Shown: positions 1 through 8,490 of the stretch, piece after piece | Position numbering within the stretch: position 1 is the first letter of the stretch | Layout of the letters: each line of letters starts with the position of its first letter | Source: Merdibacter massiliensis | GTDB taxonomy: Bacteria > Bacillota_I > Bacilli_A > Erysipelotrichales > Erysipelotrichaceae | DNA length: 64,000 bases | Assembly (NCBI RefSeq): GCF_900155395.1 | Contig: NZ_LT699709.1 | Span: forward strand, 62,001 to 126,000 | Direction: 5' to 3' | Made by a program: the position numbers and the translations under genes | Notes under the pieces: model-generated | The model's input: only the letters and a program-made list of their open reading frames with translations | What the model was told of the DNA's origin: nothing | Database searches by the model: none

Positions 1-2755
1 ACTTTGTTTCAAAATCGGCATCTGTCGATGTCGTTTTGATCAAGAAAGTCGTATCATTTTGACGTTCTTCAAACACCTGGCGGAAATAAGTTGGTGATAA
101 ATATAGATAATGTCCTACATAATTTTCTACGATTGCAGTGATCTTGATTTCTCTTTCCACCCCGTCTCCATCTTTGATCGTAATGCTGTCCCCTGCTTTT
201 AATCCTAAATTCATGGCCAGCTTTTCCGTAATCAACGCCCCGTCATCACGCAAAGGAATCGTTTCTGTAGTGCCGCGATGACGCAAAGTAGTGAAGTCTG
301 CAAATGCGTTCACATCATTTGGTACGACGATGGTAACTGAACTGTCTTCTCCATCATCAGAAACAGTGACTGCTAATTGTTCTACTCCGATGATTTCTTT
401 TATGCGCTCGTCCTGTTTCAATTCCTGCAGATAGTCATCTTTTTCCAGCATGGTCGCATTATTATCCAGCGTGATCGTCGCATCATAATTAAATATTTCA
501 TCATATTGCTTGGACACGATATCGGAAATACTGTCTTGAATGCCAAAACCAGCTACCAATAACGCACTGCAGCCGGCAATGCCAATAACAGTCATCAAGA
601 AACGTTTTTTATAACGGAAAATATTGCGTGCAGTTACTTTCCAAGTAAAGGAGAAACGAGACCAGATAAACGGAATGCGTTCCAGCAAAATCTTTTTGCC
701 TACTTTTGGTGCTTTCGGACGCATCAATTGGCTTGGCACTTCCATCAATTCCTTATAAACTGCTCCTAGTGCTGCCAGCATCGTTACGCCAATGACCAGG
801 CCGCTGGCCAACAACATCAGACCCGGCTGGAATACAAACTGCAGAGAAGGTAAATTGTACATTAAATTCCAAGCATTGAAGATCACAGTAGGGAAGATCC
901 ACATGCCCAGTGCACAACCTACGATCGAACCGATCACCCCGGCAATAAATGCATATAATAAATATTTCAGCGCAATAGAGCCTTTGCCGTATCCTAACGC
1001 TTTCATCGTACCGATATTGCTGCGCTGTTCATCGACCATGCGCGTCATGGTCGTCAAACAAACCAGGGCTGCCACCAAAAAGAAGAATACCGGGAACACG
1101 CTGGCGATTCCTTCCATTCGATCGGCCACGCTTCCATAATCCATATAAGCATACTGTGATTCCCGATCCAACACATACCATTGCGGATCACTGATGGCAT
1201 CAATTTGTTCCTTTGCTTTATCCAAACGTTCTTTTGCAAGTTCTAATTGGGCTTCTCCTAACGCTTTCTGACGAGCCAATTCTGCTTTCCCTTGTGCTAA
1301 TTGTTCCCAGCCGTCATCGATCTGCTGCTGTCCTTCCTCCATCTGCTGGTCTGCCGCTGCCTTGGCCTGCACTAGCTGTTCTCTTTGCTGTGCAAGCATA
1401 TTTTCCAACTGTATGATATAACTGTCGCTTTGATCCAGCTGTGTCTGCAAATCAGCAAGCTGTGTTTGCAAGGTCGTGACCGTCGTTTCCAAATATTGAC
1501 TAGTCAACTCTGTATTTTCCTTTAAAGACTCCCTCCAAGCAATTTCCGTTTGGATCTTTTCTTGTTCCTGCAAATCGCTCTCATTAGCCAGCTTCTCTTT
1601 CAGCTGCGCCAGACGCTCATCATTTTCTGCCAGCAATGCAGCATATTCATCTTGCTGATCTTGCAAAGAATCCAACTGTGCATTCACCGAATCGATTTGT
1701 GCCTGCAGCTGGCTTTTCACTTCTATTTGTTTCTGCTTTGCTTCTTCTAACAAATTTTCCAGTGTGTTGATCTGTGTTTCCCCGCTGGTCACTTCCTGCT
1801 GTGCATACAATTGTGAAGAATTTAACGTGGCTTGCGAAATGATCAGTTCATTTTCTCCATCATCCAGTTTTTGCTGTGCCGCCTCCAATTGTGTGTTTAA
1901 TTCTTCTACTCCCTGTTCATACTCCGCTAACCCTTTTTCATACTCTTCCATAGCCGCATCCCGTATTTCTTCCAAGCGGAGGTCAGCTCTTTCCAGCCCT
2001 AAGCTTTCCAAAGAACTTTTTACAGGATCAATCACATCAAAATAGGCATCTTCATAGGAATTCAGCGCTTTTGCACCGTCTATCACCACATCCACTTCCG
2101 TGTAATAATCCATTGCAAAATCTTCATCCAGGATCATGATAAAGCTGTCGATCGATCCGCTGCCAATGGTCGTGCTGCCTTTTTCATAAGAAAGATAGAT
2201 CGGTGTATACATCGTTCCCACGATCGTATACGTATCCCGATTCAATGAATCGCTGATAGGATCTTGTGTACCGCTGGTTAACGTAATGGTATCTCCAATT
2301 TCCAGATCACTTTCGATCAGGTGTGAATTTTCAACTAAACATTCTCCGCTGTTTTCTGGCATTCTGCCATCCACCAGACGTACCTGATTGATATAATTTG
2401 GATCGTCACGATCCGGATCTAAAGACGGCATTGCCAATACTTTCAACGTAATCTGCTTGGATCCTTTTGTTGTCAAGGCATCCATCGAATACGTAGCATG
2501 CACACCTTTGACTCCTTCTATCTGCCGAATGGCATCTACATCTTCATCGGTAAAGCCGACCGTAGAGATCAGCTGGATATCCTGCATATTATATTCATCA
2601 AAATAGGCATCCGCCGTGTACTTCATGTCTGGGACACTTGCTTTAACGCCGGCAAAGAAAGCAACCCCCAGTGCGACGATCAATAAGATGGATAAGAAGC
2701 GTCCTAGACTCTTGCGTATCTCACGCAAGATATCTTTTAACAATGCACTTCTCAT
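1..2755 (-). CDS. FtsX/MacB-type ABC permease with coiled-coil ectodomain (partial)
   Basis: Membrane permease of an ABC export or envelope-acting system; the 3' end lies outside the window and 918 codons are visible. It begins [20 protein letters not shown] and has one membrane helix near residues 18-36, a large outer domain whose central part (about 255-520) is a long Gln/Glu/Leu-rich coiled coil, and a three-helix FtsX block from about 545. A second half starts near 705 with another helix followed by a second outer domain. That is the duplicated FtsX layout, with the last helices missing here. The start overlaps the stop of the upstream ATPase gene (TGATG), so the two are translationally coupled. 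Substrate unknown. Related Firmicute permeases with coiled coils are often annotated only as FtsX-like. Confidence 0.88.
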   Translation of the reverse strand, partial: MRSALLKDILREIRKSLGRFLSILLIVALGVAFFAGVKASVPDMKYTADAYFDEYNMQDIQLISTVGFTDEDVDAIRQIEGVKGVHATYSMDALTTKGSKQITLKVLAMPSLDPDRDDPNYINQVRLVDGRMPENSGECLVENSHLIESDLEIGDTITLTSGTQDPISDSLNRDTYTIVGTMYTPIYLSYEKGSTTIGSGSIDSFIMILDEDFAMDYYTEVDVVIDGAKALNSYEDAYFDVIDPVKSSLESLGLERADLRLEEIRDAAMEEYEKGLAEYEQGVEELNTQLEAAQQKLDDGENELIISQATLNSSQLYAQQEVTSGETQINTLENLLEEAKQKQIEVKSQLQAQIDSVNAQLDSLQDQQDEYAALLAENDERLAQLKEKLANESDLQEQEKIQTEIAWRESLKENTELTSQYLETTVTTLQTQLADLQTQLDQSDSYIIQLENMLAQQREQLVQAKAAADQQMEEGQQQIDDGWEQLAQGKAELARQKALGEAQLELAKERLDKAKEQIDAISDPQWYVLDRESQYAYMDYGSVADRMEGIASVFPVFFFLVAALVCLTTMTRMVDEQRSNIGTMKALGYGKGSIALKYLLYAFIAGVIGSIVGCALGMWIFPTVIFNAWNLMYNLPSLQFVFQPGLMLLASGLVIGVTMLAALGAVYKELMEVPSQLMRPKAPKVGKKILLERIPFIWSRFSFTWKVTARNIFRYKKRFLMTVIGIAGCSALLVAGFGIQDSISDIVSKQYDEIFNYDATITLDNNATMLEKDDYLQELKQDERIKEIIGVEQLAVTVSDDGEDSSVTIVVPNDVNAFADFTTLRHRGTTETIPLRDDGALITEKLAMNLGLKAGDSITIKDGDGVEREIKITAIVENYVGHYLYLSPTYFRQVFEERQNDTTFLIKTTSTDADFETK

Positions 2756-3459
2756 CAATACTCGATCCTTTCTACCGGCAAAGGATCGGCATTGATCTCA
2801 ATGCTTTCAATACGGCCGTTACGCACTTTGATGACCTTATCCCCCATTGCTGTCAAAGCCAGATTATGCGTAATGACGATCACACAGACTCCCCGCTCTC
2901 TGCAAGTATCCTGCAGCAATTTTAAGATCTGTTTTCCTGTTTGATAATCCAATGCTCCTGTCGGCTCATCGCAAAGCAGCAGTTTAGGATTTTTTGCCAA
3001 TGCACGCGCTATGGCAACACGCTGCTGCTCCCCTCCAGACAACTGTGCCGGAAAATTGCGTGCACGATCGCTCAATCCAACAGCCGCAATCGTTTCATCA
3101 ATATCCAATGGATGTTTGCAGATCTGTGTCGCTAATTCCACGTTTTCCTTTACGGTCAAATTCTGCACCAAATTATAAAATTGAAAAACAAAGCCAATAT
3201 CATAACGCCGATACGTCGTTAACTGCTTTGGTGTATAATCACTGACACGATTTCCATCGACGATGATCGTGCCGCTTGTAGCACTGTCCATGCCGCCTAA
3301 AATATTCAAGATCGTACTTTTGCCTGCGCCGCTCGCTCCGGCGATCACTACAAATTCGCCCTGGTCAATGGTAAAATTCACGCCAGCCAATGCTTCAATG
3401 GAAACCTCTCCCATCTGATATACTTTTTTGACATCCTGAAATTCAATGTATGCACTCAT
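2755..3459 (-). CDS. ABC transporter ATP-binding protein (MacB/LolD-like)
   Basis: Cytoplasmic ATPase partner of the FtsX permease that follows it. Walker A (GASGAGKS), the Q-loop region (FVFQFYNL), signature (LSGGEQQR) and Walker B ([12 protein letters not shown]) are all intact and in the usual spacing for the MacB/LolD subfamily. The chosen start is the second of two adjacent ATGs (MSAYIEF), which sits 6 nt from an AGGTG ribosome binding site; the ATG at 3462 is only 3 nt away. Reading further upstream adds unconserved residues that overlap the promoter region. The gene is divergent from the tetR-like gene at 3620, which probably controls it. Substrate cannot be told from sequence. Confidence 0.92.
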   Translation of the reverse strand: MSAYIEFQDVKKVYQMGEVSIEALAGVNFTIDQGEFVVIAGASGAGKSTILNILGGMDSATSGTIIVDGNRVSDYTPKQLTTYRRYDIGFVFQFYNLVQNLTVKENVELATQICKHPLDIDETIAAVGLSDRARNFPAQLSGGEQQRVAIARALAKNPKLLLCDEPTGALDYQTGKQILKLLQDTCRERGVCVIVITHNLALTAMGDKVIKVRNGRIESIEINADPLPVERIEY

Positions 3460-3492
3460 CATTTTCACCTCGCCGTCATAATAATCAACACG

Positions 3493-3522
3493 TTGTCTAT
3501 TATTATCTACTTGTATTATAAT
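3493..3522 (+). promoter_or_regulatory. Promoter of the TetR-like gene
   Basis: TTGTCT (3493-3498) and a perfect TATAAT (3517-3522) are 18 bp apart, about 100 bp before the tetR-like start. The region lies between divergent genes, so it probably also holds the ABC operon promoter and the TetR operator; no clean palindrome stands out. Confidence 0.55.
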
Positions 3523-3619
3523 AAGGGTGGAAACCGTTTTCAATCATCACATCTGTGTGGTTTGTCATAAAATCAACAGAAACTCAAAAAGTGTTCATTT
3601 ACAAGAAAAGAGGCATCCT

Positions 3620-4195
3620 ATGAAAGAAATTGACAACCGTGTACGGGTAACAAAAATGTTTATACGTCAGGCTTTACTGACATTATTAAAAGAGAAGCCG
3701 CTTCAAAACATCACCGTTCGTGAACTATGCCAGGCTGCCGGCATCAATCGAGGTACTTTTTATACCCATTATCGAGATATCTATGATCTGATGGAACAGA
3801 TCGAAGAAGAACTGACAGAGGAATTCCAAAAAAAGATGACCCCGTTATTATCAGGAAATAAAAATATCGATTTGGTCGATATGATCACCGAAATTTTTTC
3901 TTTGATTCAAAATAATGCGGAACTATGTTTGGTCACCCTCAGTCCCTATGGAGATAAAAGTTTTCTATTTCGCTTAGTTGCTATCGGAAAAGAAGCCGGG
4001 ATGCGGGCATATGCTTCTTTATATCCGGATTGCGATCCGAAAGTCATGGACTATTTTTACACCTTTATCAGCTCCGGCTGTATCGCTATATTGGAACAGT
4101 GGCTCAAAGAAGGAATGAAAGTACCAGTCGAAGAACTAGCACTCATTGTCAAAGGGTTCATTGCCGGAGGTGCTCCTTTTTCGCAAAGTAATTGA
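3620..4195 (+). CDS. TetR/AcrR-family transcriptional regulator
   Basis: DNA-binding repressor of 191 residues. An N-terminal HTH (about residues 15-50; core AAGINRGTFYTHYRDIYDL) is typical of TetR proteins, followed by an all-helical ligand or dimer domain resembling the Firmicutes-type TetR C-terminal domain. The start MKEIDNRV is chosen because an AGAGG box lies 8 nt upstream; longer in-frame readings lack one. It is divergent from the ATPase/FtsX operon, the classic arrangement for local control of an export system. It has no terminator of its own: a second promoter begins about 10 bp after its stop codon. Confidence 0.9.
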   Translation: MKEIDNRVRVTKMFIRQALLTLLKEKPLQNITVRELCQAAGINRGTFYTHYRDIYDLMEQIEEELTEEFQKKMTPLLSGNKNIDLVDMITEIFSLIQNNAELCLVTLSPYGDKSFLFRLVAIGKEAGMRAYASLYPDCDPKVMDYFYTFISSGCIAILEQWLKEGMKVPVEELALIVKGFIAGGAPFSQSN

Positions 4196-4204
4196 GCAGT
4201 GCGC

Positions 4205-4232
4205 TTGTAATCTGGCAACCTGTGTTTATAAT
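4205..4232 (+). promoter_or_regulatory. Promoter of the DUF2156-GNAT gene
   Basis: TTGTAA (4205-4210) and TATAAT (4227-4232) with a 16-bp spacer. A GCAACC / GGTTGC inverted repeat (about 4215-4240) straddles the -10 box and could be an operator. The -10 and following AAGG resemble those in front of the neighbouring tetR gene. Confidence 0.5.
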
Positions 4233-4252
4233 AAGGTTGCGAGGAAATCAAT

Positions 4253-5971
4253 ATGAAAAAATTATCGATCGAAAATTATCAGGAATTACAACCATGGATC
4301 CAGTCAGCTGGATATGAAGACTGCAATGCGAATATCGTCACGATGCTGATGTGGCAATACCCTTATCCTTTTTTCTTTCAAATATATGACCATTTTGCAT
4401 TGGCTTATTTCAAGATTGAAAAAACAGGCGACATTTATTGGTATATGCCTTTCTGTACCTTGGAATATCGAAAAGAAGCAATAGAAGCAATGCTGGCTTA
4501 CAGTAAAGAACATAACATTTTGCCGCGTATGACCAGCGTATCCAAAGACTGGCGAAATTGGCTGCAAAAAGAGTACCATGGAAAGATCTTATTTCATAAA
4601 GAATGGGATGGAAAAGACTATATCTATGACCGGAAACAACAGGAAACACTGGTTGGAAAAAAGATGCAGAAACGCCGTAATCATTTCAATGCTTTCATAA
4701 AAGAATATGGCGACCGTTATGCTTATCATGCCTTATCAAGAGCTGATTTTTCCGAAGTGTTTGAATGTCTGAAACGCTGGCAAACAAGCCATGAAGCCAT
4801 CTTTGGCATTGAAGAAGAAGAACAAGGCATTCGTTTCTTATTTGATCATTTCGAAGAGCTGGGATTGAGCGGCGGTGTCATCACGATCGACGGTAAAATA
4901 GAAGCTTTTTCCATCGTTTCTCCGATCACAGACTATATGCTGGACATTCATGTTGAAAAAGCAAACAGATCAATACGAGGCCTATATGTGGCTATCTTAA
5001 AGCTTTATCTGGAACATGCAGATCCCAAATATACATTGTTAAACCGTGAAGATGACATGGGGCTAGAAGCACTTGCCAAAGCGAAACATGACATGCGCCC
5101 CATTCGTGTTCCATTAAAATACAGCGCACGTTTTGAAGAGTGGGAAATCCGTCATCCCCATACAGAGGATATGGAAGCCGTTCACTCCTTATGGCTCAAC
5201 AGTTTCCAGGATGAATCAAAAGAAACTGCCGACTTTTACTTCTCCCATCTCTTTGACCCTGCAGACTGTTATATCATCGCATCCAAAGAAAATTTGATCG
5301 CTATGTGCATGGTTCCCAAATGGAATATGTCCATTCAGGGAAAGGCCCAGCAGATTCGTTTCTTAGAAGGAGTAGCGGTCGATCCTGGTTTTCGCACCTG
5401 TGGTTATCTGCGATTATTGATGGAACACTTGGATCAAGAATTTCCAGATGAACCTATCATGTTGCAAGCTTATAACTGGGATCTATATAAACCGTTTGGT
5501 TATACCGTTACACACTATGGGAAACAATGGACTCTCGACCCCATCTTAGATCGACAGGCAAAAGGATGTTTCACGCAAGCTGCCGCACCATCCTGTGCAA
5601 AGATCTATCAATCTTATATGCAAACGATGGATGGCTGGCGCATCCGTGACGAGCAATACTACGAAACATTCTGGCTGCCTTATCAGCACTGCTGTCAAAA
5701 TCAGACATGGCAATATGAAAAAGATGGCGATGCATGTGGATATGTAAGTTTTCACAAAGAAGAAGCGCAGATCCAGATAGAGGAAATTTTCTATCAGAAT
5801 GAAGAAGTTTTGCTGGACATGCTCTCTCTTTTACAAAAAGACAATGTACAGCTGACTGTTACCACCTGTTTAGATGCTCCGCTGAAAGGCAAGGCAGCCC
5901 GTATTCCTTTATTGATGATGAAACATGCACCAGAGATGGAAGAGAGACGTTTTATCAGTGAATGCATTTAA
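4253..5971 (+). CDS. DUF2156 / GNAT acetyltransferase fusion protein
   Basis: A 572-residue protein with two acyl-transfer folds. Residues 1 to about 295 resemble DUF2156 (the C-terminal domain of phosphatidylglycerol lysyltransferase-like proteins, a tandem GNAT fold). Residues about 300-430 look like a GNAT domain, with the acetyl-CoA loop region around FLEGVAVDPGFRTCGYLRLL; the rest (430-572) resembles the C-terminal part of Eis-like acetyltransferases. No signal peptide or membrane helices are seen, so it should act in the cytoplasm. Substrate unknown. A GAGG box precedes the ATG, and a strong hairpin terminator overlaps the stop. Single-gene transcription unit. Confidence 0.75.
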   Translation: MKKLSIENYQELQPWIQSAGYEDCNANIVTMLMWQYPYPFFFQIYDHFALAYFKIEKTGDIYWYMPFCTLEYRKEAIEAMLAYSKEHNILPRMTSVSKDWRNWLQKEYHGKILFHKEWDGKDYIYDRKQQETLVGKKMQKRRNHFNAFIKEYGDRYAYHALSRADFSEVFECLKRWQTSHEAIFGIEEEEQGIRFLFDHFEELGLSGGVITIDGKIEAFSIVSPITDYMLDIHVEKANRSIRGLYVAILKLYLEHADPKYTLLNREDDMGLEALAKAKHDMRPIRVPLKYSARFEEWEIRHPHTEDMEAVHSLWLNSFQDESKETADFYFSHLFDPADCYIIASKENLIAMCMVPKWNMSIQGKAQQIRFLEGVAVDPGFRTCGYLRLLMEHLDQEFPDEPIMLQAYNWDLYKPFGYTVTHYGKQWTLDPILDRQAKGCFTQAAAPSCAKIYQSYMQTMDGWRIRDEQYYETFWLPYQHCCQNQTWQYEKDGDACGYVSFHKEEAQIQIEEIFYQNEEVLLDMLSLLQKDNVQLTVTTCLDAPLKGKAARIPLLMMKHAPEMEERRFISECI

Positions 5972-5997
5972 AAAGATTGGATTTCCAATCTTTTTTT
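5970..5997 (+). terminator. Rho-independent terminator after the DUF2156-GNAT gene
   Basis: Perfect stem AAAAAGATTGG / CCAATCTTTTT with loop ATTT followed by a T run; it overlaps the stop codon of the preceding gene. Confidence 0.85.
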
Positions 5998-6060
5998 CTT
6001 ACAGTTCTATCACTTTTCAAAAAGCGAACTATGTTATACTGAACATAATGAGGTGATTTC

Positions 6061-6741
6061 ATGCGCATATTGCTGGTGGAAGATGATACTGCGATCACGA
6101 TCGGCTTACAATATTCTCTGGAAAGAGAAGGATATGATGTCCTAATAGCCAAAAATGTAAACGAAGCATTGCAGCTCCTGCAATCGCATTCTTTTCATTT
6201 TGTGATCATAGACATCGGCCTTCCTGACGGAAATGGATTTCAAGTTTGCCTAGAAGCAAAAAAACGGCACTTGCCTGTATTATTTTTAAGCGCTCAAGAC
6301 GAAGAAGCGACCATTGTAAAAGGATTGGATCTGGGCGGCGATGACTATGTCACCAAACCTTTTCGATTACAAGAGCTGCTCAGCCGTATCCGCAGCATCC
6401 TTCGCCGTTACCAGACATCCCGGCAAGAAGATATTTTGGTCGGCGATCTGATCATTAATCAGAAACAAGGAAAAGTATTTCGCGGACAACAGGAAATTTA
6501 TCTTTCCGCTTTGGAATACCAATTGCTGCTCATCTTTATCCACCATCCGAATCAAATCATGACACGCATGCAATTATTAGACGCATTATGGGATCAAAAA
6601 GGACAATATGTAGAAGATAATACACTGTCGGTCACCATTCGCCGTTTACGAGAAAAAATTGAAAAAGACGATAAAGACCCGCAGCTGTTAAAAACAATAC
6701 GCGGATTAGGCTACCGCATGGAGGGATTTCATGAATCATAA
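6061..6741 (+). CDS. OmpR/PhoB-family response regulator
   Basis: 226-residue two-component response regulator. The receiver domain (1-115) has the acidic pocket VEDD near the N-terminus, the phospho-acceptor Asp51 (in DIGLPDG) and the conserved Lys of TKPF. The C-terminal winged helix (130-222) ends with the usual IRGLGYRME. An AGGTGA ribosome binding site precedes the ATG, and the gene overlaps the kinase gene by 11 nt. Three direct repeats of TGTCAT with an 11-bp period in front of the following ABC genes (7738-7765) have the geometry of PhoB/OmpR-class binding sites and are its likely target. Confidence 0.95.
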   Translation: MRILLVEDDTAITIGLQYSLEREGYDVLIAKNVNEALQLLQSHSFHFVIIDIGLPDGNGFQVCLEAKKRHLPVLFLSAQDEEATIVKGLDLGGDDYVTKPFRLQELLSRIRSILRRYQTSRQEDILVGDLIINQKQGKVFRGQQEIYLSALEYQLLLIFIHHPNQIMTRMQLLDALWDQKGQYVEDNTLSVTIRRLREKIEKDDKDPQLLKTIRGLGYRMEGFHES

Positions 6742-7720
6742 ACATTTATTCTATTGGGGCATGATCGTTTCTTCGATTTTTCTCTTTCTTGTTCTTTTTT
6801 GCATGTGGAAATATCCGCAATATCTTTATTTTACACTTTTTCTTTCCCTCTTTTGGAATCTGTTATTCGGCTGCATGCTCTATTTTATTCACCATACGAT
6901 CGTTCGCTTAAGCAGACAATTGCTGCACTTATATACGGGAAATAAAGAAATACCCATCACCAGCGAAGAAGAAGGAGTCCTCAGCATATTAGAAAACGAT
7001 ATGTATAAATTGATACGCACCTATCGCGAACAAAATGAACGATCCGCAAAAGATCGTCTGTTTTTAGTTCAAATGCTCAATGATATTTCTCATCAATTAA
7101 AAACACCGATCACGTCTATGCAAATGATGAGCGAATTGCTTACCAGCGAGCTTCCTGGCGAAAAAAGGATCCAGTTTGGAACGCTTTTGCAAAAGCAAAT
7201 CGAGCGGCTTCAATGGTTAGTATCCTCGTTATTAAAGCTTTCCCAATTGGATGTCTGTGCAATTGTCTTTCATAAAGAACGAATCGCTCTTGAGCAGTTG
7301 ATCCGATCCTCCATAGAACCGATCAGACAGATCATTCAGCAAAAAAATTTGCAGATCACAATCAAAATTCCTGATTGTTACATCACTACGGATCCTAAAT
7401 GGAGCAAAGAAGCCATCTTGAATATAATCAAAAATGCTGCGGAACATACAGGCATGAACGGACATATCCATATCAGTGCGACAACATCTCCGCTGTTTAC
7501 CTCTCTTACGATCAAAGATGATGGCGAAGGCATGGATCTGGAAGATCAGGCACACATTTTCGAACGTTTTTACCGCGGAAAAAATGCATCCTCCGATTCT
7601 GCAGGAATAGGCATGGCGATGGCAAAAGCAATACTCAATGCTCAGCAAACGGATATTCAAGTTGCTAGCCAGATAAAGGAAGGAACTTGCTTTACGATCT
7701 TATTCCCCGTTTCAGCATAA
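6731..7720 (+). CDS. Membrane sensor histidine kinase
   Basis: 329-residue kinase. Two transmembrane helices (about 8-27 and 32-55) are joined by a very short outside loop, so there is no sizeable extracellular sensor domain; this resembles intramembrane-sensing kinases that work with ABC transporters. The H-box DISHQLKTPIT carries the phospho-accepting His121; the N-box (NIIKNAAEH), G1 (DDGEGMD), F-box (FERFYRG) and G2 (GIGMAMAKAI) are present. It is paired with the response regulator upstream and with the ABC transporter genes downstream, so it probably senses transporter state or an envelope-active compound. That role is inferred from layout. Confidence 0.92.
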   Translation: MNHKHLFYWGMIVSSIFLFLVLFCMWKYPQYLYFTLFLSLFWNLLFGCMLYFIHHTIVRLSRQLLHLYTGNKEIPITSEEEGVLSILENDMYKLIRTYREQNERSAKDRLFLVQMLNDISHQLKTPITSMQMMSELLTSELPGEKRIQFGTLLQKQIERLQWLVSSLLKLSQLDVCAIVFHKERIALEQLIRSSIEPIRQIIQQKNLQITIKIPDCYITTDPKWSKEAILNIIKNAAEHTGMNGHIHISATTSPLFTSLTIKDDGEGMDLEDQAHIFERFYRGKNASSDSAGIGMAMAKAILNAQQTDIQVASQIKEGTCFTILFPVSA

Positions 7721-7737
7721 TCGTCAGATGACAGATG

Positions 7738-7765
7738 TGTCATTTCTGTGTCATCTGATTGTCAT
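7738..7765 (+). promoter_or_regulatory. Direct-repeat operator for the OmpR-family regulator
   Basis: TGTCAT occurs at 7738, 7749 and 7760, exactly 11 bp apart, followed at 7771 by a degenerate fourth copy (TCTGAC). CATACT at 7776-7781 could be the -10 box. No good -35 lies at the right distance, which fits an activator-dependent promoter for the ABC genes at 7807. Confidence 0.65.
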
Positions 7766-7806
7766 CCTGATCTGACATACTGAAAAAAAACAGGAGGCAG
7801 GATACG

Positions 7807-8490
7807 ATGGAAACATTAAGAGTCGAACATGTATCAAAATATTACGGACAACAAGAGAATCGCGTGATTGCTTTAAATGATGTCAGCTTTTCCGTTACAC
7901 AGGGGGAGTTCATCGCAATCGTCGGACCCAGCGGTTCAGGCAAAAGCACACTGCTTCATTTGCTGGGCGGTGTGGATGTACCTAGTGCAGGAAGAATCAT
8001 TGTTGATGGACAGGATCTTTCTAAAATGAAAGAATCGCAGTTAGCTATATTTCGCAGACGGCAGATAGGCTTAATTTATCAGTTTTATAACCTTATTCCT
8101 ATTTTAAATGTCAAAGAAAACATCATGCTCCCTTTATTATTAGACGGACGGCAAGGTAATTCTTCCTATTTCCGATCTTTGGTTGATACCCTCGGTCTGC
8201 AAGATCGATTGCAGCATCTGCCAAATCAACTTTCAGGAGGGCAACAACAGCGGGTATCCATTGCTCGCGCATTCATTAACAAACCTTCCATCATCCTTGC
8301 GGATGAACCGACCGGAAATCTGGATTCGAAAAACAGTGCAGAAATATTATCGCTGTTCCATCATTTTCACAGAGAATATCATCAGACATTGATCTTGATC
8401 ACACATGACCACAACATTGCATTACAAGCAGACCGTATTTTGTCCATGCAGGATGGAAGCATCGTCAAAGACGAGGTGATCCGCAGATGA
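7807..8490 (+). CDS. ABC transporter ATP-binding protein (MacB/Bce-like)
   Basis: 227-residue ATPase with Walker A GPSGSGKS (40-47), signature LSGGQQQR, Walker [13 protein letters not shown] and the H-loop ITHD. It belongs to the MacB/LolD/Bce class that energises FtsX-type permeases. A GGAGG ribosome binding site lies upstream, and its stop overlaps the permease start (ATGA). With the adjoining kinase and regulator it forms a four-gene module of the kind that detects and resists peptide antibiotics in Firmicutes; the specific compound cannot be inferred. Confidence 0.93.
   Translation: METLRVEHVSKYYGQQENRVIALNDVSFSVTQGEFIAIVGPSGSGKSTLLHLLGGVDVPSAGRIIVDGQDLSKMKESQLAIFRRRQIGLIYQFYNLIPILNVKENIMLPLLLDGRQGNSSYFRSLVDTLGLQDRLQHLPNQLSGGQQQRVSIARAFINKPSIILADEPTGNLDSKNSAEILSLFHHFHREYHQTLILITHDHNIALQADRILSMQDGSIVKDEVIRR

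Noticed and set aside
7232-7660. 142-codon open frame antisense to the histidine kinase
   Set aside because: Covers the kinase catalytic domain on the opposite strand; no Shine-Dalgarno.
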